NCBI GenBank assembly: GCA_003279845.1
Contig: QCGP01000004.1
Coordinates: 1 to 64,000, forward strand
Direction: 5' to 3'
Length of the DNA stretch: 64,000 bases
From: Prochlorococcus sp. AG-388-F11
GTDB lineage: Bacteria > Cyanobacteriota > Cyanobacteriia > PCC-6307 > Cyanobiaceae
A model generated the notes under the pieces. It was given only the letters and a program-made list of their open reading frames with translations. It had not been told where the DNA came from and searched no databases. This document shows, piece by piece, positions 28,247 through 38,721 of this stretch. The position numbers and the translations under genes are program-made. The stretch's first letter is position 1; each line of letters opens with the position of its first letter.

Positions 28247-29119
28247 GTGGACATACCCAAAATTCAATGGTACCCAGGCCATATAGCAAAAGCAGAAAAA
28301 AAATTATCTGAAGTTATCAATAAAGTAGATTTAGTTATAGAAGTTAGAGATGCACGAATCCCAATATCAACAGGGCACCCACATTTAAATAAATGGATCA
28401 ACAATAAAAAACATATTCTTGTTATTAATAGATCAGACATGATCTCTCCTGACACAATAACTAGTTGGAATAAATGGTTTCATGAAAAAGATCAATATCC
28501 GCATTGGTGTGATGCTAAAAGAGGTATAGGTATTAACGAAATTTGTAAATCTGCAAAAGAATCTAGATCATCAATTGATGCTAGAAGGATTTCTAGAGGT
28601 ATGAAAATAAGGCCAATAAGAGCCCTCACACTTGGTTTTCCAAACGTAGGTAAATCAGCGTTAATTAATAGAATTGCAAAAAAAAGAGTTGTCGATAGTG
28701 CTAGGAAAGCTGGAGTGACACGTAATTTAAGATGGATAAAATTAGAGGGTGGTATTGATCTACTAGATGCTCCTGGTGTTATACCTCCTAATTTAGAAAA
28801 TCAAAAATCAGCACTTAATCTTGCACTATGTGACGATATTGGAGAGGCTGCTTATGAAATAGAGAGTGTCGCAATTGGATTTATCAAAATTATGTCCACT
28901 CTCAACAAAGATAAAAAAGCGAATATCTCAGTAAAACAAATATCTAATAGATATGGAGTTGATATTGCAAAAGGCTTTGAAAGCCCTTCTGATTGGATCG
29001 ATGAAGCAGCTTCAAAACATACCTCAGGCGATAAAAGAAGAATGTCTCATAAATTATTGGAAGATTATAGAAATCAAATGCTTGGTAAAATTGCTTTAGA
29101 AGTCCCACCATGGAATTAG
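28247..29119 (+). CDS. rbgA: RbgA/YlqF circularly permuted ribosome-assembly GTPase
   Basis: A 290-residue GTPase with the permuted motif order of this family: G4 NRSD (61-64) precedes G1 GFPNVGKS (130-137) and G3 DAPG near 173. The N-terminal IQWYPGHIAKA and a C-terminal helical RNA-binding domain fit YlqF/RbgA, which acts late in 50S maturation. The start is GTG. It overlaps rluD by ten bases, pairing two large-subunit maturation factors in one operon. Confidence 0.93.
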   Translation: MDIPKIQWYPGHIAKAEKKLSEVINKVDLVIEVRDARIPISTGHPHLNKWINNKKHILVINRSDMISPDTITSWNKWFHEKDQYPHWCDAKRGIGINEICKSAKESRSSIDARRISRGMKIRPIRALTLGFPNVGKSALINRIAKKRVVDSARKAGVTRNLRWIKLEGGIDLLDAPGVIPPNLENQKSALNLALCDDIGEAAYEIESVAIGFIKIMSTLNKDKKANISVKQISNRYGVDIAKGFESPSDWIDEAASKHTSGDKRRMSHKLLEDYRNQMLGKIALEVPPWN

Positions 29120-30069
29120 ATAATAAAAATTCTTTCGGCATTGGGGAAGGTGAACTTATAGAAATTATTTATGAGCAACCTCTTCCTATGAGACTAGATA
29201 GATGGTTGGTAAGTAAAAGGCCAGAACAAAGTAGAGCAAAAATTCAACATTTTATCAATTCAGGATTAGTACTTGTAAACTATAAGACTGCGAAAGCAAA
29301 GACCCCATTAAAAAATGGCGACAATGTTCAAATCTGGATGCCTCCTCCAGAACCTCTTATATATTTGAAACCTGAAAAAATGGATTTAAAAATCCTTTTT
29401 GAAGACGAGCACATCATAGTAATCAATAAACAATCAGGACTAATTGTTCATCCAGCCCCGGGACACAAATCAGGAACTCTAGTCAATGGATTACTTTTTC
29501 ACTGTAATGATCTTCCCGGAATTAATGGGAAACTTAGACCTGGTATTGTTCACAGATTAGATAAAGATACTTCCGGATGTATGGTAGTAGCAAAAAGCCA
29601 AGAAGCATTGGTAAATCTCCAAAAACAAATAAAAGAAAAAATAGCTTCACGCGAATATATTGCAGTAATACATGGAGCACCTAATTCTGAAGAAGGGCAA
29701 ATAGTGGGGCACATTGGTAGAGATAAATTCAATAGATTGAAATATAAAGTAGTTGAAGAAGCTTCAGGAAAATATGCCTGCACTTATTGGAAATTAAAAG
29801 AAAGATTAGGTAATTACTCATTAATGAATTTCAAATTAGATACTGGTCGAACGCATCAAATAAGAGTTCATTGCGCTCACATTAATCATCCTATTGTGGG
29901 TGATCCTTTATATGGAAGATGCAAAAAAATTCCATGTAAATTAGAGGGTCAAGCATTACACGCTTTTAAGCTTGGCCTCATACATCCAATCAATGGCAAA
30001 GAAATGATTTTTGAAGCAGAATTACCATTGGATTTTCAAAAATTACTAAACCTTCTTAAAGCTAAATAA
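29110..30069 (+). CDS. rluD: RluD-type 23S rRNA pseudouridine synthase
   Basis: A 319-residue RluA-family synthase. An N-terminal S4 domain (about 18-80, MRLDRWLVSKRPEQSRAKIQ) is followed by the catalytic domain with IVHRLDKDTSG, whose aspartate is the nucleophile, and RTHQIRVH. RluD modifies helix 69 of 23S rRNA in other bacteria; the exact target here is inferred. It overlaps rbgA at its start and overlaps the convergent ABC gene by eight bases at its end. Confidence 0.9.
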   Translation: MELDNKNSFGIGEGELIEIIYEQPLPMRLDRWLVSKRPEQSRAKIQHFINSGLVLVNYKTAKAKTPLKNGDNVQIWMPPPEPLIYLKPEKMDLKILFEDEHIIVINKQSGLIVHPAPGHKSGTLVNGLLFHCNDLPGINGKLRPGIVHRLDKDTSGCMVVAKSQEALVNLQKQIKEKIASREYIAVIHGAPNSEEGQIVGHIGRDKFNRLKYKVVEEASGKYACTYWKLKERLGNYSLMNFKLDTGRTHQIRVHCAHINHPIVGDPLYGRCKKIPCKLEGQALHAFKLGLIHPINGKEMIFEAELPLDFQKLLNLLKAK

Positions 30070-31660
30070 TATTTAAAGAAGAGTTTAGAAGAGATTTTGT
30101 ATAGGTGTTTTTAGTTTTAGTGAATATTGTAGAACTTTCTCCTTCATCAACTATCTTTCCGTGGTTCATTACTAGCAACCTATTACAAAATATTTTAGCA
30201 ATACCTAAATCATGTGTGATAAAGATAATGGTTAAATCCATTTTTTCTTGCAAGACTCTAAGTAATTCAAGAATTTCTATTTTTACCGAAGCATCTAACA
30301 TATTAACGCTCTCATCACAAATCAAAATTTTTGGTTTCAAAAATAGCGCTCTGGCTAATGAAATTCTTTGCAATTGACCACCAGATAATTGGCTAGGATA
30401 AGAATTAAAAAAATCATTATTTAAGGGAAGATTTAAATTTCTTAACATTAATTTTATTTCTTTTTCGATTTTTCTTTTATCTGAAATTTTTTGAATAAAA
30501 AATATATCTTCCAAAATATTTTTAATTGTCATTTTCGGATTCAAACTTGAAAAAGGATCTTGAAAAATTATTTGCACATTATTGTTCTTTTTAAAAGATT
30601 TATTTTTTTTCGATGCATGATTTTTATCATAAATTTTTATTTCACCACCTCTTACTTTAAGGAGTCCAATTAAGGCCCTACATAATGTACTTTTACCGCT
30701 CCCTGAAGAACCAACAATTCCAAGAGTCTCATTCTCATATAACTTGAAACTAACTTCATTTAAAGCCTTATTCCATTTATTAATGAAAATTGAAGAATTT
30801 AATTTATACCAATGTCTTAGGTTATTTACCTCTAGAACGACCTGATCTTGAGCATTATTTTTAGTATTTGGTTCTAATAATATTTTTGAAGCATTTACTA
30901 ACTTTTTCCCTATATCTGATTTTGGTGATTGAAAAATATCTAATATATTCCCTTTTTCAACAATCGATCCCTTTTCAATTATTGCAACTTTTTTACACCA
31001 CTTTGCTGCAAGATTAATATCATGACTAATTAAAATTAAAGTAGTATCAAATTCATTACATAGATTAATTATTTCTTGCATAATTTCAAAACTTGTTTTT
31101 GTATCTAAGCTTGTTGTGGGTTCATCAGCTATTAGTAATTTAGGTTTCAAAGCAAGTGCCATTGCTATAGAAACTCTCTGTCTCATTCCACCGCTAAATT
31201 GATGTGGGAAAGAATCAAGTCTATTTTCTTCAATTCCAACTTTTTGAAAAACTTCTCTTACTAATTTTTTAATAGTTATAGATGATTTAGTTTGATCATG
31301 TATTTTAAATAATTCATATAAATGATCCCCAACTCTCATTAGCGGATTAAGTTTTTTTATAGAGTCTTGATAAATAAATCCAAAATTCTTTCTTCTAAAT
31401 AATTGTGCATCTTTGTTATTTATTTTCCTAGGATCTACACTAGAAATCGATAAATAACCATTAGAAGTAGCCTTTTCAGGTAATATATTTACTAATGTTT
31501 TTGCAAAAGTGGTCTTCCCACATCCAGAAGGACCTATTATAGCCAAATGATCTCCACTATCTATTTCCAAATTAAAATTTTTGATAATAGGTTGCTGTTT
31601 TAAACCATATTTAACAGTAAGGTTTTTAACTACAATAATTTTTTCTTTATTTTTTTCCAT
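30062..31660 (-). CDS. Fused two-ATPase ABC transporter subunit, peptide/nickel type
   Basis: A 532-residue protein joining two ABC ATPase domains. The first has GPSGCGKTT, FSGGMRQRVS and ADEPTTSLD. The second (from about 270) has GSSGSGKST, LSGGQLQRIS and an altered Walker B, CDESVNMLD. The arrangement matches DppD-DppF or GsiA-like ATPases of dipeptide, oligopeptide and nickel importers. No permease or binding protein lies nearby, so it is an orphan ATPase and its substrate cannot be inferred. The start is ATG. It is divergent from rel/spoT. Confidence 0.88.
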   Translation of the reverse strand: MEKNKEKIIVVKNLTVKYGLKQQPIIKNFNLEIDSGDHLAIIGPSGCGKTTFAKTLVNILPEKATSNGYLSISSVDPRKINNKDAQLFRRKNFGFIYQDSIKKLNPLMRVGDHLYELFKIHDQTKSSITIKKLVREVFQKVGIEENRLDSFPHQFSGGMRQRVSIAMALALKPKLLIADEPTTSLDTKTSFEIMQEIINLCNEFDTTLILISHDINLAAKWCKKVAIIEKGSIVEKGNILDIFQSPKSDIGKKLVNASKILLEPNTKNNAQDQVVLEVNNLRHWYKLNSSIFINKWNKALNEVSFKLYENETLGIVGSSGSGKSTLCRALIGLLKVRGGEIKIYDKNHASKKNKSFKKNNNVQIIFQDPFSSLNPKMTIKNILEDIFFIQKISDKRKIEKEIKLMLRNLNLPLNNDFFNSYPSQLSGGQLQRISLARALFLKPKILICDESVNMLDASVKIEILELLRVLQEKMDLTIIFITHDLGIAKIFCNRLLVMNHGKIVDEGESSTIFTKTKNTYTKSLLNSSLNII

Positions 31661-31714
31661 GATTTATAGCAAATTTTTCTAGACCTAAATAAAATATATC
31701 TAAAGCAATATAAA

Positions 31715-34024
31715 ATGTCCGAGGCAGCTGCAAATTCAAAAGAAAAAAACGAAATTGAAGTTTCCAAAACTATTGTGCCTGAAAATAAAAAATATGAAAG
31801 TGAATCTTTGAATTATCAAATAAACATTCCAGATTGGCTTCTTAAAGATATTCATAATTTTGAAAAATCAAATAAAGAAAATGATGAGAATCAAAACCTT
31901 ATAGTAAAGGCTTTTAAACTTGCGTATAAAGCTCATGATGGACAATTCCGCGCGAGCGGCGAGCCATACATTATCCACCCGGTTGCTGTTGCAAATCTCC
32001 TCAAAGAAATAGGTGCTAGTTCATCTGTTATTGCTGCAGGCCTTTTACATGATGTTGTTGAAGATACTGGAATTGATTTATCCGAAATAGAAACAAATTT
32101 TGGATTAGAAGTAAAAATACTTGTAGAGGGTGTAACAAAATTAGGCGGCATTCACTTTAACAACAGGACTGAAGCACAAGCTGAAAATCTTAGGAAAATG
32201 TTTTTGGCTATGGCCAGTGATATCAGAGTTGTCTTAGTAAAACTTGCAGATCGACTTCATAACATGAGAACAATTGAATGGCTAAATGATGAGAAAAAGC
32301 TAAGAATAGCGAGAGAAACAAGAGAAATTTATGCACCATTAGCTAATCGACTAGGAATAAACAGATTTAAATGGGAATTAGAAGATTTAGCTTTTAAATT
32401 CCTAGAGCCTAAAGAATATCTAGATCTTAAAGATCAAATCGCTGTTAAAAGAAGTGATAGAGAAAAAAGATTAAAAGTAACTTTGAATCTTATGAAGGAA
32501 AACTTAGTTTCAGCAGGTTTGCAAAATTTTGAAATAACAGGAAGGCCAAAACATCTTTATGGCATCTGGAGCAAAATGGAAAGACAACAAAAGCATTTTC
32601 ACGAGATTTATGATGTTGCAGCCTTAAGAATTATCGTGGACAATTCAGATAGTTGTTATAGAGCTTTAGCAGTTGTTCATGATACTTTCAAACCAATTCC
32701 AGGTAGATTTAAAGACTATATAGGATTACCAAAACCCAATGGATACCAGTCATTACACACCTCTGTGATTGGAAGACATCGACCTATTGAAGTTCAAATT
32801 AGAACCACTTCGATGCATCAAATTGCTGAATATGGTATTGCCGCTCATTGGCAATACAAAGAGGGTGGTTCTCCTGCTAAAAGTAATGCCGAGAGATTTA
32901 ATTGGCTAAGACAATTAGTAGAATGGCAACAAGAAGGTAATGAAAGGGATCATAATGATTATTTAGCTTCAATTAAAGAAGATTTATTTGATGAAGAAGT
33001 ATTTGTGATCACTCCAAAAGGAGATGTTGTTGGTTTAAGGAAGGGATCTACCGCGATAGATTTCGCCTACAGAATTCATTCTGAAGTTGGAAATCACTGT
33101 AATGGAATAAGAATTAATGAAAAGCTTTCTCCATTATCTACAGCACTTCAAAATGGTGACTTCATAGAAATTTTGACGAGTAATAATGCTACTCCAAGCT
33201 TGGATTGGCTGAACTTTGTAGTTACGCCAACTGCTAAAAATAGAATTCGCCAATGGTATAAGAAAAGCCATCGTGATGAAACGATTAAAAGAGGTAGAGA
33301 TTTACTTGAAAAAGAAGTAGGTAGAAACGGTTTTGAAACATTACTTTCTAGTGAAGCCATGAAAAAAGTTGCAAATCGATGCAATTTAAAAACTACCGAA
33401 GACCTTCTTGCATCTCTTGGTTTTGGTGGTTTAACTTTGCATCAAGTATTAAACAGACTAAGAGAAGAAATAAAATTACAGACAGAAGATGTAAAAAATG
33501 ATTCTGACTCTGAAATAGCAAAATCTCTTAAAAGTAATAGTAATTTATCCACTAATCAATCTAATAAAGCAGCTAAATCTCCAATTTCCGGGATAGAAGG
33601 TCTTGATTACAGAATAGGTAAATGCTGTACCCCACTTCCAGGTGAGGATATTATCGGAACTGTGTCGCTCGGCAACCATGGGATAACTATACATAGGGAA
33701 GATTGTGAAAATGTAATACCAATTCCAATAGAGAGAAGATTACCCGTCGGTTGGAATCAAGATAATAAAACTGGCGATAATAAGTTTCCAATTCAGCTAC
33801 GAATAGAAGTAATTGATAGAGTTGGAGTTCTTAAAGATATTCTTATGCGGTTATCTGATAAAGGTATAAATGTTAGCGATGCCAATGTTAAAACTGCTTA
33901 TGGTAAACCAGCTATTATAAATCTTTGTGTAGGTCTTGAAAGTTATAATCAACTTCACAAAACAATTGAACAAATTAAATCAATGGCAGATGTTTTAGAT
34001 ATTGCCAGAGTTGGACAAAGTTAA
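31715..34024 (+). CDS. spoT: Bifunctional (p)ppGpp synthetase/hydrolase
   Basis: A 769-residue Rel/SpoT protein. The HD hydrolase domain contains LLHDVVEDT (HD at 112-113). The synthetase domain contains RFKDYIGLPKPNGYQSLHT (about 331-349). A TGS domain (about 420-480), a zinc-finger-like region with GKCCTPLPGED, and a C-terminal ACT domain follow. Both active sites look intact, so it should make and degrade the stringent alarmone. The ~55-residue N-terminal extension before the HD domain is charged and variable. Confidence 0.95.
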   Translation: MSEAAANSKEKNEIEVSKTIVPENKKYESESLNYQINIPDWLLKDIHNFEKSNKENDENQNLIVKAFKLAYKAHDGQFRASGEPYIIHPVAVANLLKEIGASSSVIAAGLLHDVVEDTGIDLSEIETNFGLEVKILVEGVTKLGGIHFNNRTEAQAENLRKMFLAMASDIRVVLVKLADRLHNMRTIEWLNDEKKLRIARETREIYAPLANRLGINRFKWELEDLAFKFLEPKEYLDLKDQIAVKRSDREKRLKVTLNLMKENLVSAGLQNFEITGRPKHLYGIWSKMERQQKHFHEIYDVAALRIIVDNSDSCYRALAVVHDTFKPIPGRFKDYIGLPKPNGYQSLHTSVIGRHRPIEVQIRTTSMHQIAEYGIAAHWQYKEGGSPAKSNAERFNWLRQLVEWQQEGNERDHNDYLASIKEDLFDEEVFVITPKGDVVGLRKGSTAIDFAYRIHSEVGNHCNGIRINEKLSPLSTALQNGDFIEILTSNNATPSLDWLNFVVTPTAKNRIRQWYKKSHRDETIKRGRDLLEKEVGRNGFETLLSSEAMKKVANRCNLKTTEDLLASLGFGGLTLHQVLNRLREEIKLQTEDVKNDSDSEIAKSLKSNSNLSTNQSNKAAKSPISGIEGLDYRIGKCCTPLPGEDIIGTVSLGNHGITIHREDCENVIPIPIERRLPVGWNQDNKTGDNKFPIQLRIEVIDRVGVLKDILMRLSDKGINVSDANVKTAYGKPAIINLCVGLESYNQLHKTIEQIKSMADVLDIARVGQS

Positions 34025-34042
34025 TTTAAAAATCAGATCAAT

Positions 34043-34486
34043 CTATCTTTTACTTTTTATCTTGTGGATAAAGAAAACAATACTGCCGCAAATCAAAGCT
34101 AGTAAAATACCTACACAAGATGAACCTAATAGTAATTTTAGGGAAAAAATTCTACCTTGTTTCCATAAGTCATCAATAACTAAACTTTTTTCAAGAAATT
34201 TATTAGAAGAATTATTTAAAAGAATCGAACCAACTTTATAATTAAAATAATAAAGTGGAATATAAGTAAAAGGGTTGCTTATCCAAGTACCAATTGCGGC
34301 TAGAACAATATTTCCCTTGGCAATTTTCGCAAAAAATACTCCTATTAAAGTCTGAAACCCAAAAAAAGGAAAGCAGCCACTAAATACCCCTATAGCTAAA
34401 CCTTTAGCATTAAAAAAAGGACTTCCATTCTGATTCCTAAATAATGATAGAATTTTCTTATAGGTAATATCTCTTTTAAATCTCAT
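34043..34486 (-). CDS. DUF2062 membrane protein
   Basis: A 147-residue protein with the DUF2062 pattern GLAIGVFSGCFPFFGFQT and IGTWISNPFTYIPLYYFNYKVG, plus a C-terminal membrane helix (about 115-138). Two to three membrane segments in all. Function of the family is not established. It is convergent with spoT (18-base gap) and divergent from mnmE. Confidence 0.8.
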   Translation of the reverse strand: MRFKRDITYKKILSLFRNQNGSPFFNAKGLAIGVFSGCFPFFGFQTLIGVFFAKIAKGNIVLAAIGTWISNPFTYIPLYYFNYKVGSILLNNSSNKFLEKSLVIDDLWKQGRIFSLKLLLGSSCVGILLALICGSIVFFIHKIKSKR

Positions 34487-34547
34487 TCAGAAAGAAAATT
34501 TCAAAATTCTTGATAATCTTACTTAATTATCCATAACAAAGCGAGAG

Positions 34548-35930
34548 ATGGATTCGATAGTTACTACAGAAGATACGATAGCCGCAATTGCCTCAGCTAT
34601 AAGTATAGGGAAAGGAGGAGTTGCGATAATAAGAGTATCAGGGAAAGACTCAATAAATTCTTGCAAAAAGATTGTTCAAACTAAATCTAAATATGCATGG
34701 GAATCACATAGAGTTTTTCATGGTTTTATTCAGGAAAATAAACAAAATAAATTTATAGATGAGGTTTTAATTTTAGTAATGAAATCACCAAATAGCTTCA
34801 CAGGAGAGGATGTAGTTGAACTTCATTGCCATGGAGGAATTATCATAGTAAATAAAGTTCTAAAGAGATTATTATCTAGTAATTCTAGAGTTAGACTTGC
34901 AAACCCAGGAGAATTTAGTCAAAGAGCTTTTCTTAATGGAAAAATAGACCTTACTCAAGCCGAGTCAATTAATCAATTAATTAATGCAAGCAATACAAGA
35001 TCAGCAGAGTTAGCTTTTAGTGGGATTCAAGGAGAAATAAAGAAAAAAATTAATGATATTAAAAATGACCTTATAAATCAACTTTGCGAAATAGAAGCGA
35101 GAGTTGATTTTGAAGAAGACTTCACAGATTTTGATTACACCAAATATCTAAAAAACATTAAAAAAGTAAAAGAAAAAATAGAATTACTAATAGAAAATGC
35201 AAAAAGAAATTCATATATTCACAATGGAATATCCATTGCGCTTATAGGTAAAACAAATGTTGGTAAAAGTTCTTTACTAAATTTGCTGGCAAAAAAAGAG
35301 AAAGCAATCGTAACTAATATTCCTGGAACAACTAGAGATGTTATTGAAGTTAATTTAACTATTAATGATATTCCAATGAAAATAATTGATACTGCTGGCA
35401 TAAGAGAAACTCATGAACAAATTGAAAGTATTGGAATTAAAAAAAGTTTTGGGAAAATTAAAGAGTCAGATTTTATAATTTATATTTATAGTCTTGAAGA
35501 AGGATTTAATGAAGAAGACAAAAAAATAATAGAAGAAATTCCCAAAGAAAAATTAATTACTATTTTGGGCAATAAAAAAGATTTAATTGATTGCAAAAAT
35601 ATTAATTCAAATGAGTTAAAAAATACAATTCTTATGAGCATTAAGAATAATGATGGTGAAAAATTATTAATCGACACAATAATAAAAAAATGTGGATTAA
35701 AACAAGTAGAAAATATCAATATATTTTTAAACGAAAGACATCTAACAAATTTGTCTGCTTGCCTATCTAATTTAAATGATACTGATGAAATCATTAAAAA
35801 TAAATTGCCATTTGATTTGTTATCAATAGAACTGAGAGATGGAATTCAAAACTTATCTAAAATAACTGGTCAAGAATTAACAGAGGAACTTCTAGATAAT
35901 ATTTTTTCTAAGTTTTGTATTGGTAAATAA
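34548..35930 (+). CDS. mnmE: MnmE tRNA-modification GTPase
   Basis: A 460-residue MnmE (TrmE). An N-terminal tetrahydrofolate-binding domain (about 1-120) and helical domain surround a G domain with G1 GKTNVGKS (234-241), switch GTTRD and G3 DTAG; G4 is NKKD. The C-terminal CIGK box carries the catalytic cysteine. With MnmG it adds a 5-aminomethyl-type group to U34 of certain tRNAs; mnmG is not in this window. The start is ATG. Confidence 0.96.
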   Translation: MDSIVTTEDTIAAIASAISIGKGGVAIIRVSGKDSINSCKKIVQTKSKYAWESHRVFHGFIQENKQNKFIDEVLILVMKSPNSFTGEDVVELHCHGGIIIVNKVLKRLLSSNSRVRLANPGEFSQRAFLNGKIDLTQAESINQLINASNTRSAELAFSGIQGEIKKKINDIKNDLINQLCEIEARVDFEEDFTDFDYTKYLKNIKKVKEKIELLIENAKRNSYIHNGISIALIGKTNVGKSSLLNLLAKKEKAIVTNIPGTTRDVIEVNLTINDIPMKIIDTAGIRETHEQIESIGIKKSFGKIKESDFIIYIYSLEEGFNEEDKKIIEEIPKEKLITILGNKKDLIDCKNINSNELKNTILMSIKNNDGEKLLIDTIIKKCGLKQVENINIFLNERHLTNLSACLSNLNDTDEIIKNKLPFDLLSIELRDGIQNLSKITGQELTEELLDNIFSKFCIGK

Positions 35931-36012
35931 ATTTGAGTTAAATTACATAGTGATATATAGTTGATTCTCTAACTTCAGTTTAATTTTTATTAATTAATTA
36001 TTTTTTAGTTTA

Positions 36013-36879
36013 GTGGATTTAAATACCCCAATAATAAGTAAGATCATCGATAATTGGATCGATGAAGATATAGGTAGGGGAGATCTTACAAGTCCCTCTA
36101 TTACAGAAGAGAATGGTAATGCATATTGGATTGCAAAAGAGGAGGGTATATTTTGTGGGGTTGAAATTATAAAAGAAATTTTTAAAAAAATTGATTTAAA
36201 AATCAGTCCAAAATTTAATATCTCTGATGGAGATAAATTTTTTAAAGATCAAAAACTCTTAGAAATATATGGACCTTCAAAAAGTTTACTCGCTAGTGAA
36301 AGGATCAGCTTAAATATTGCAATGCATTTATCTGGAATATCAACATATACAAAGAATCTCATAGATAAATTAGAAGGCACAAATATAAAATTAGCAGATA
36401 CTAGGAAAACGACTCCTGGCTTAAGAATATTTGAAAAATATGCATTCAAATGCGGAGGTGGAGTGAATCATAGAATGGGATTATACGATGCTGCTATGAT
36501 AAAAGAAAATCATATTGCATGGACAGATAATCTTAAGAATGCAGTACAAAAAATTCGCCTAAATTCGCCTTTTACAACTCATATCATAATTGAAGCTGAG
36601 AATATCGAACAGGCAAAACAAGCAGTATTAGCAGGAGCGGATAGTGTCTTATTAGATGAACTTAATCCTGAAACAATCAAAAAAAACGTTCAAGAATTAA
36701 GAGATTTATCAATTAATAGCTTAAAAAAAGAAGTCAATAAAAATTTGATAATAGAAGTTTCTGGAATAAACCCTGAAGAAATTAATAAATATCTAATAAA
36801 AGGTATTGATTTGATTTCAACAAGTTCTTCTATTACCAAAAGTGATTGGATTGATTTAAGTATGCGTTATATTAATTAA
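36013..36879 (+). CDS. nadC: Nicotinate-nucleotide pyrophosphorylase
   Basis: A 288-residue NadC (quinolinate phosphoribosyltransferase), joining quinolinate and PRPP to give nicotinate mononucleotide in de novo NAD synthesis. Motifs: DEDIGRGDLTS-like opening (IDEDIGRGDLTSPS), SERISLNIAMHLSGIST, ADTRKTTPGLR and the KCGGGVNHRMGLYD segment. The start is GTG; the upstream gap from mnmE is 82 bases of AT-rich DNA. argS follows after 27 bases. Confidence 0.95.
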   Translation: MDLNTPIISKIIDNWIDEDIGRGDLTSPSITEENGNAYWIAKEEGIFCGVEIIKEIFKKIDLKISPKFNISDGDKFFKDQKLLEIYGPSKSLLASERISLNIAMHLSGISTYTKNLIDKLEGTNIKLADTRKTTPGLRIFEKYAFKCGGGVNHRMGLYDAAMIKENHIAWTDNLKNAVQKIRLNSPFTTHIIIEAENIEQAKQAVLAGADSVLLDELNPETIKKNVQELRDLSINSLKKEVNKNLIIEVSGINPEEINKYLIKGIDLISTSSSITKSDWIDLSMRYIN

Positions 36880-36906
36880 TCATATAGATAAATAATTGAA
36901 TAAATA

Positions 36907-38721
36907 ATGCTAACCATTTTTAAAGAATTAACAAATAACTTCGAACAAACTCTTTTAGATAGTCTTAAAAAAAATGATAAAGAAAGAGAATTCAAAATTC
37001 TTAGAAAAAATTTACTTACACAATCATCAAAAGAGGAATTTGGTGATTATCAATGTAATGTTTGTTTAAGTTTATCTAAAATATATAAAAAGAACCCAAG
37101 AGATATTTCTAATGATTTTATTAACCTTTTAAATAAAAATAAAAGCATAGCAAAATTATGTAAGAGTCTAGAAATAGCTGGACCTGGATTTATAAATATA
37201 AAACTAAAAGATGAAGTTCTAATTAATGAAATTAAATCAAATATTCAATGCCAAAAGGGTGGAGTACCTCAAATTCAAAAAGATTTAGATAGTGGCTTAT
37301 CAAAGAAAGTCATTGTAGATTTTTCTAGTCCTAATATTGCCAAAGAAATGCATGTAGGGCATTTAAGATCAACAATAATAGGAGATTCAATATCCAGAAT
37401 TTTCGAGTTAAGAGGTTATCAAGTATTAAGATTAAATCATGTTGGCGATTGGGGAACGCAATTTGGAATGCTTATTACTCAGCTCAAAGATTTATATTCA
37501 AATGATTTAGAGGAGATAGGCAAAATTAAGATAAGTGATTTAGTTGAATTTTATAAAGAATCAAAAAAAAGATTTGATAATGAATCTGAATTTCAAAAAA
37601 GATCTAGAGAGGAAGTAGTTAAGTTACAAAGTGGAGATATTAAATCGATTAAAGCTTGGAAATTATTATGTGATCAATCTAGAAAAGAATTTGATGAAAT
37701 CTATAAAAATTTAAAAATAAAAATAGAAGAAAGAGGTGAATCTTTTTATAATCCCTTCTTAAAATCAGTTATTAAGGATTTGAATTTAAAAAAAATATTA
37801 GTAGAAGATCAAGGAGCAAAATGTGTATTTTTAGATGGGATGACTAATAAAGAAGGCAAACCTTTACCGCTAATTATTCAAAAAAAAGATGGGGGTTTTA
37901 ACTATGCCACAACAGATCTTGCTGCTATAAGATATAGATTCAATAAACCTCCTAATGGGGACGATGCTTCGAGAATTATTTATGTAACTGATCATGGACA
38001 AGCAAATCATTTTGCTGGAGTTTTTCAAGTTGCTAAAAAAGCAAAATGGATCCCTGACAATTGCCAAGTAGACCATGTCCCTTTTGGTTTAGTTCAAGGA
38101 ATTGATGGCAAAAAACTAAAGACAAGGGAAGGTGAAACAATACGTTTAAAAGATTTATTAAAAGAAGCAGTTAGAAGAGCAAAAGAAGATTTATTGAAAA
38201 GATTAGAAGATGAAAATCGTTATGAGACAGAAGATTTTATTGCAAATACTTCAAAAATAATTGGATTAGGAGCTGTTAAGTATGCAGATTTAAGCCAAAA
38301 TAGGATTACAAATTATCAATTTAGTTTTGATAAAATGCTTTCCCTAAATGGTAATACGGCTCCTTATTTGTTATATACACTTGTAAGAATTGCAGGAATT
38401 AAAAGAAAAAATGATTTTGTTTATGAATCTAAAGATTTTCAATATACAAAATATGAACATAAATCTGAGTGGAGACTTATCAGAAAATTACTTAAGTTCG
38501 ATGAAGTTATAATATCTATTGAAAAAGACTTAATGCCAAATAGATTATGCAATTATCTTTTTGAGCTATGTCAGACTTTTAATAGATTCTATGATCAAGT
38601 TCCAATACTCAAAGAAGAAAAATATATAAAAATTTCTAGACTGAATTTATGTGATCTAACTGCAAAAACACTAAAATTAAGCTTAGAGCTTCTAGGAATT
38701 GAAACTTTAGAAAGAATGTAA
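36907..38721 (+). CDS. argS: Arginyl-tRNA synthetase
   Basis: A 604-residue class I synthetase. The N-terminal additional domain (about 1-110) is specific to ArgRS. The HIGH-type motif is HVGHLRST within [13 protein letters not shown], and the C-terminal anticodon domain is of the DALR type, ending in [12 protein letters not shown]. Like most ArgRS it lacks a canonical KMSKS; the corresponding region reads [13 protein letters not shown]. Its last base is the first base of the hisC start (TAATG). Confidence 0.96.
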   Translation: MLTIFKELTNNFEQTLLDSLKKNDKEREFKILRKNLLTQSSKEEFGDYQCNVCLSLSKIYKKNPRDISNDFINLLNKNKSIAKLCKSLEIAGPGFINIKLKDEVLINEIKSNIQCQKGGVPQIQKDLDSGLSKKVIVDFSSPNIAKEMHVGHLRSTIIGDSISRIFELRGYQVLRLNHVGDWGTQFGMLITQLKDLYSNDLEEIGKIKISDLVEFYKESKKRFDNESEFQKRSREEVVKLQSGDIKSIKAWKLLCDQSRKEFDEIYKNLKIKIEERGESFYNPFLKSVIKDLNLKKILVEDQGAKCVFLDGMTNKEGKPLPLIIQKKDGGFNYATTDLAAIRYRFNKPPNGDDASRIIYVTDHGQANHFAGVFQVAKKAKWIPDNCQVDHVPFGLVQGIDGKKLKTREGETIRLKDLLKEAVRRAKEDLLKRLEDENRYETEDFIANTSKIIGLGAVKYADLSQNRITNYQFSFDKMLSLNGNTAPYLLYTLVRIAGIKRKNDFVYESKDFQYTKYEHKSEWRLIRKLLKFDEVIISIEKDLMPNRLCNYLFELCQTFNRFYDQVPILKEEKYIKISRLNLCDLTAKTLKLSLELLGIETLERM

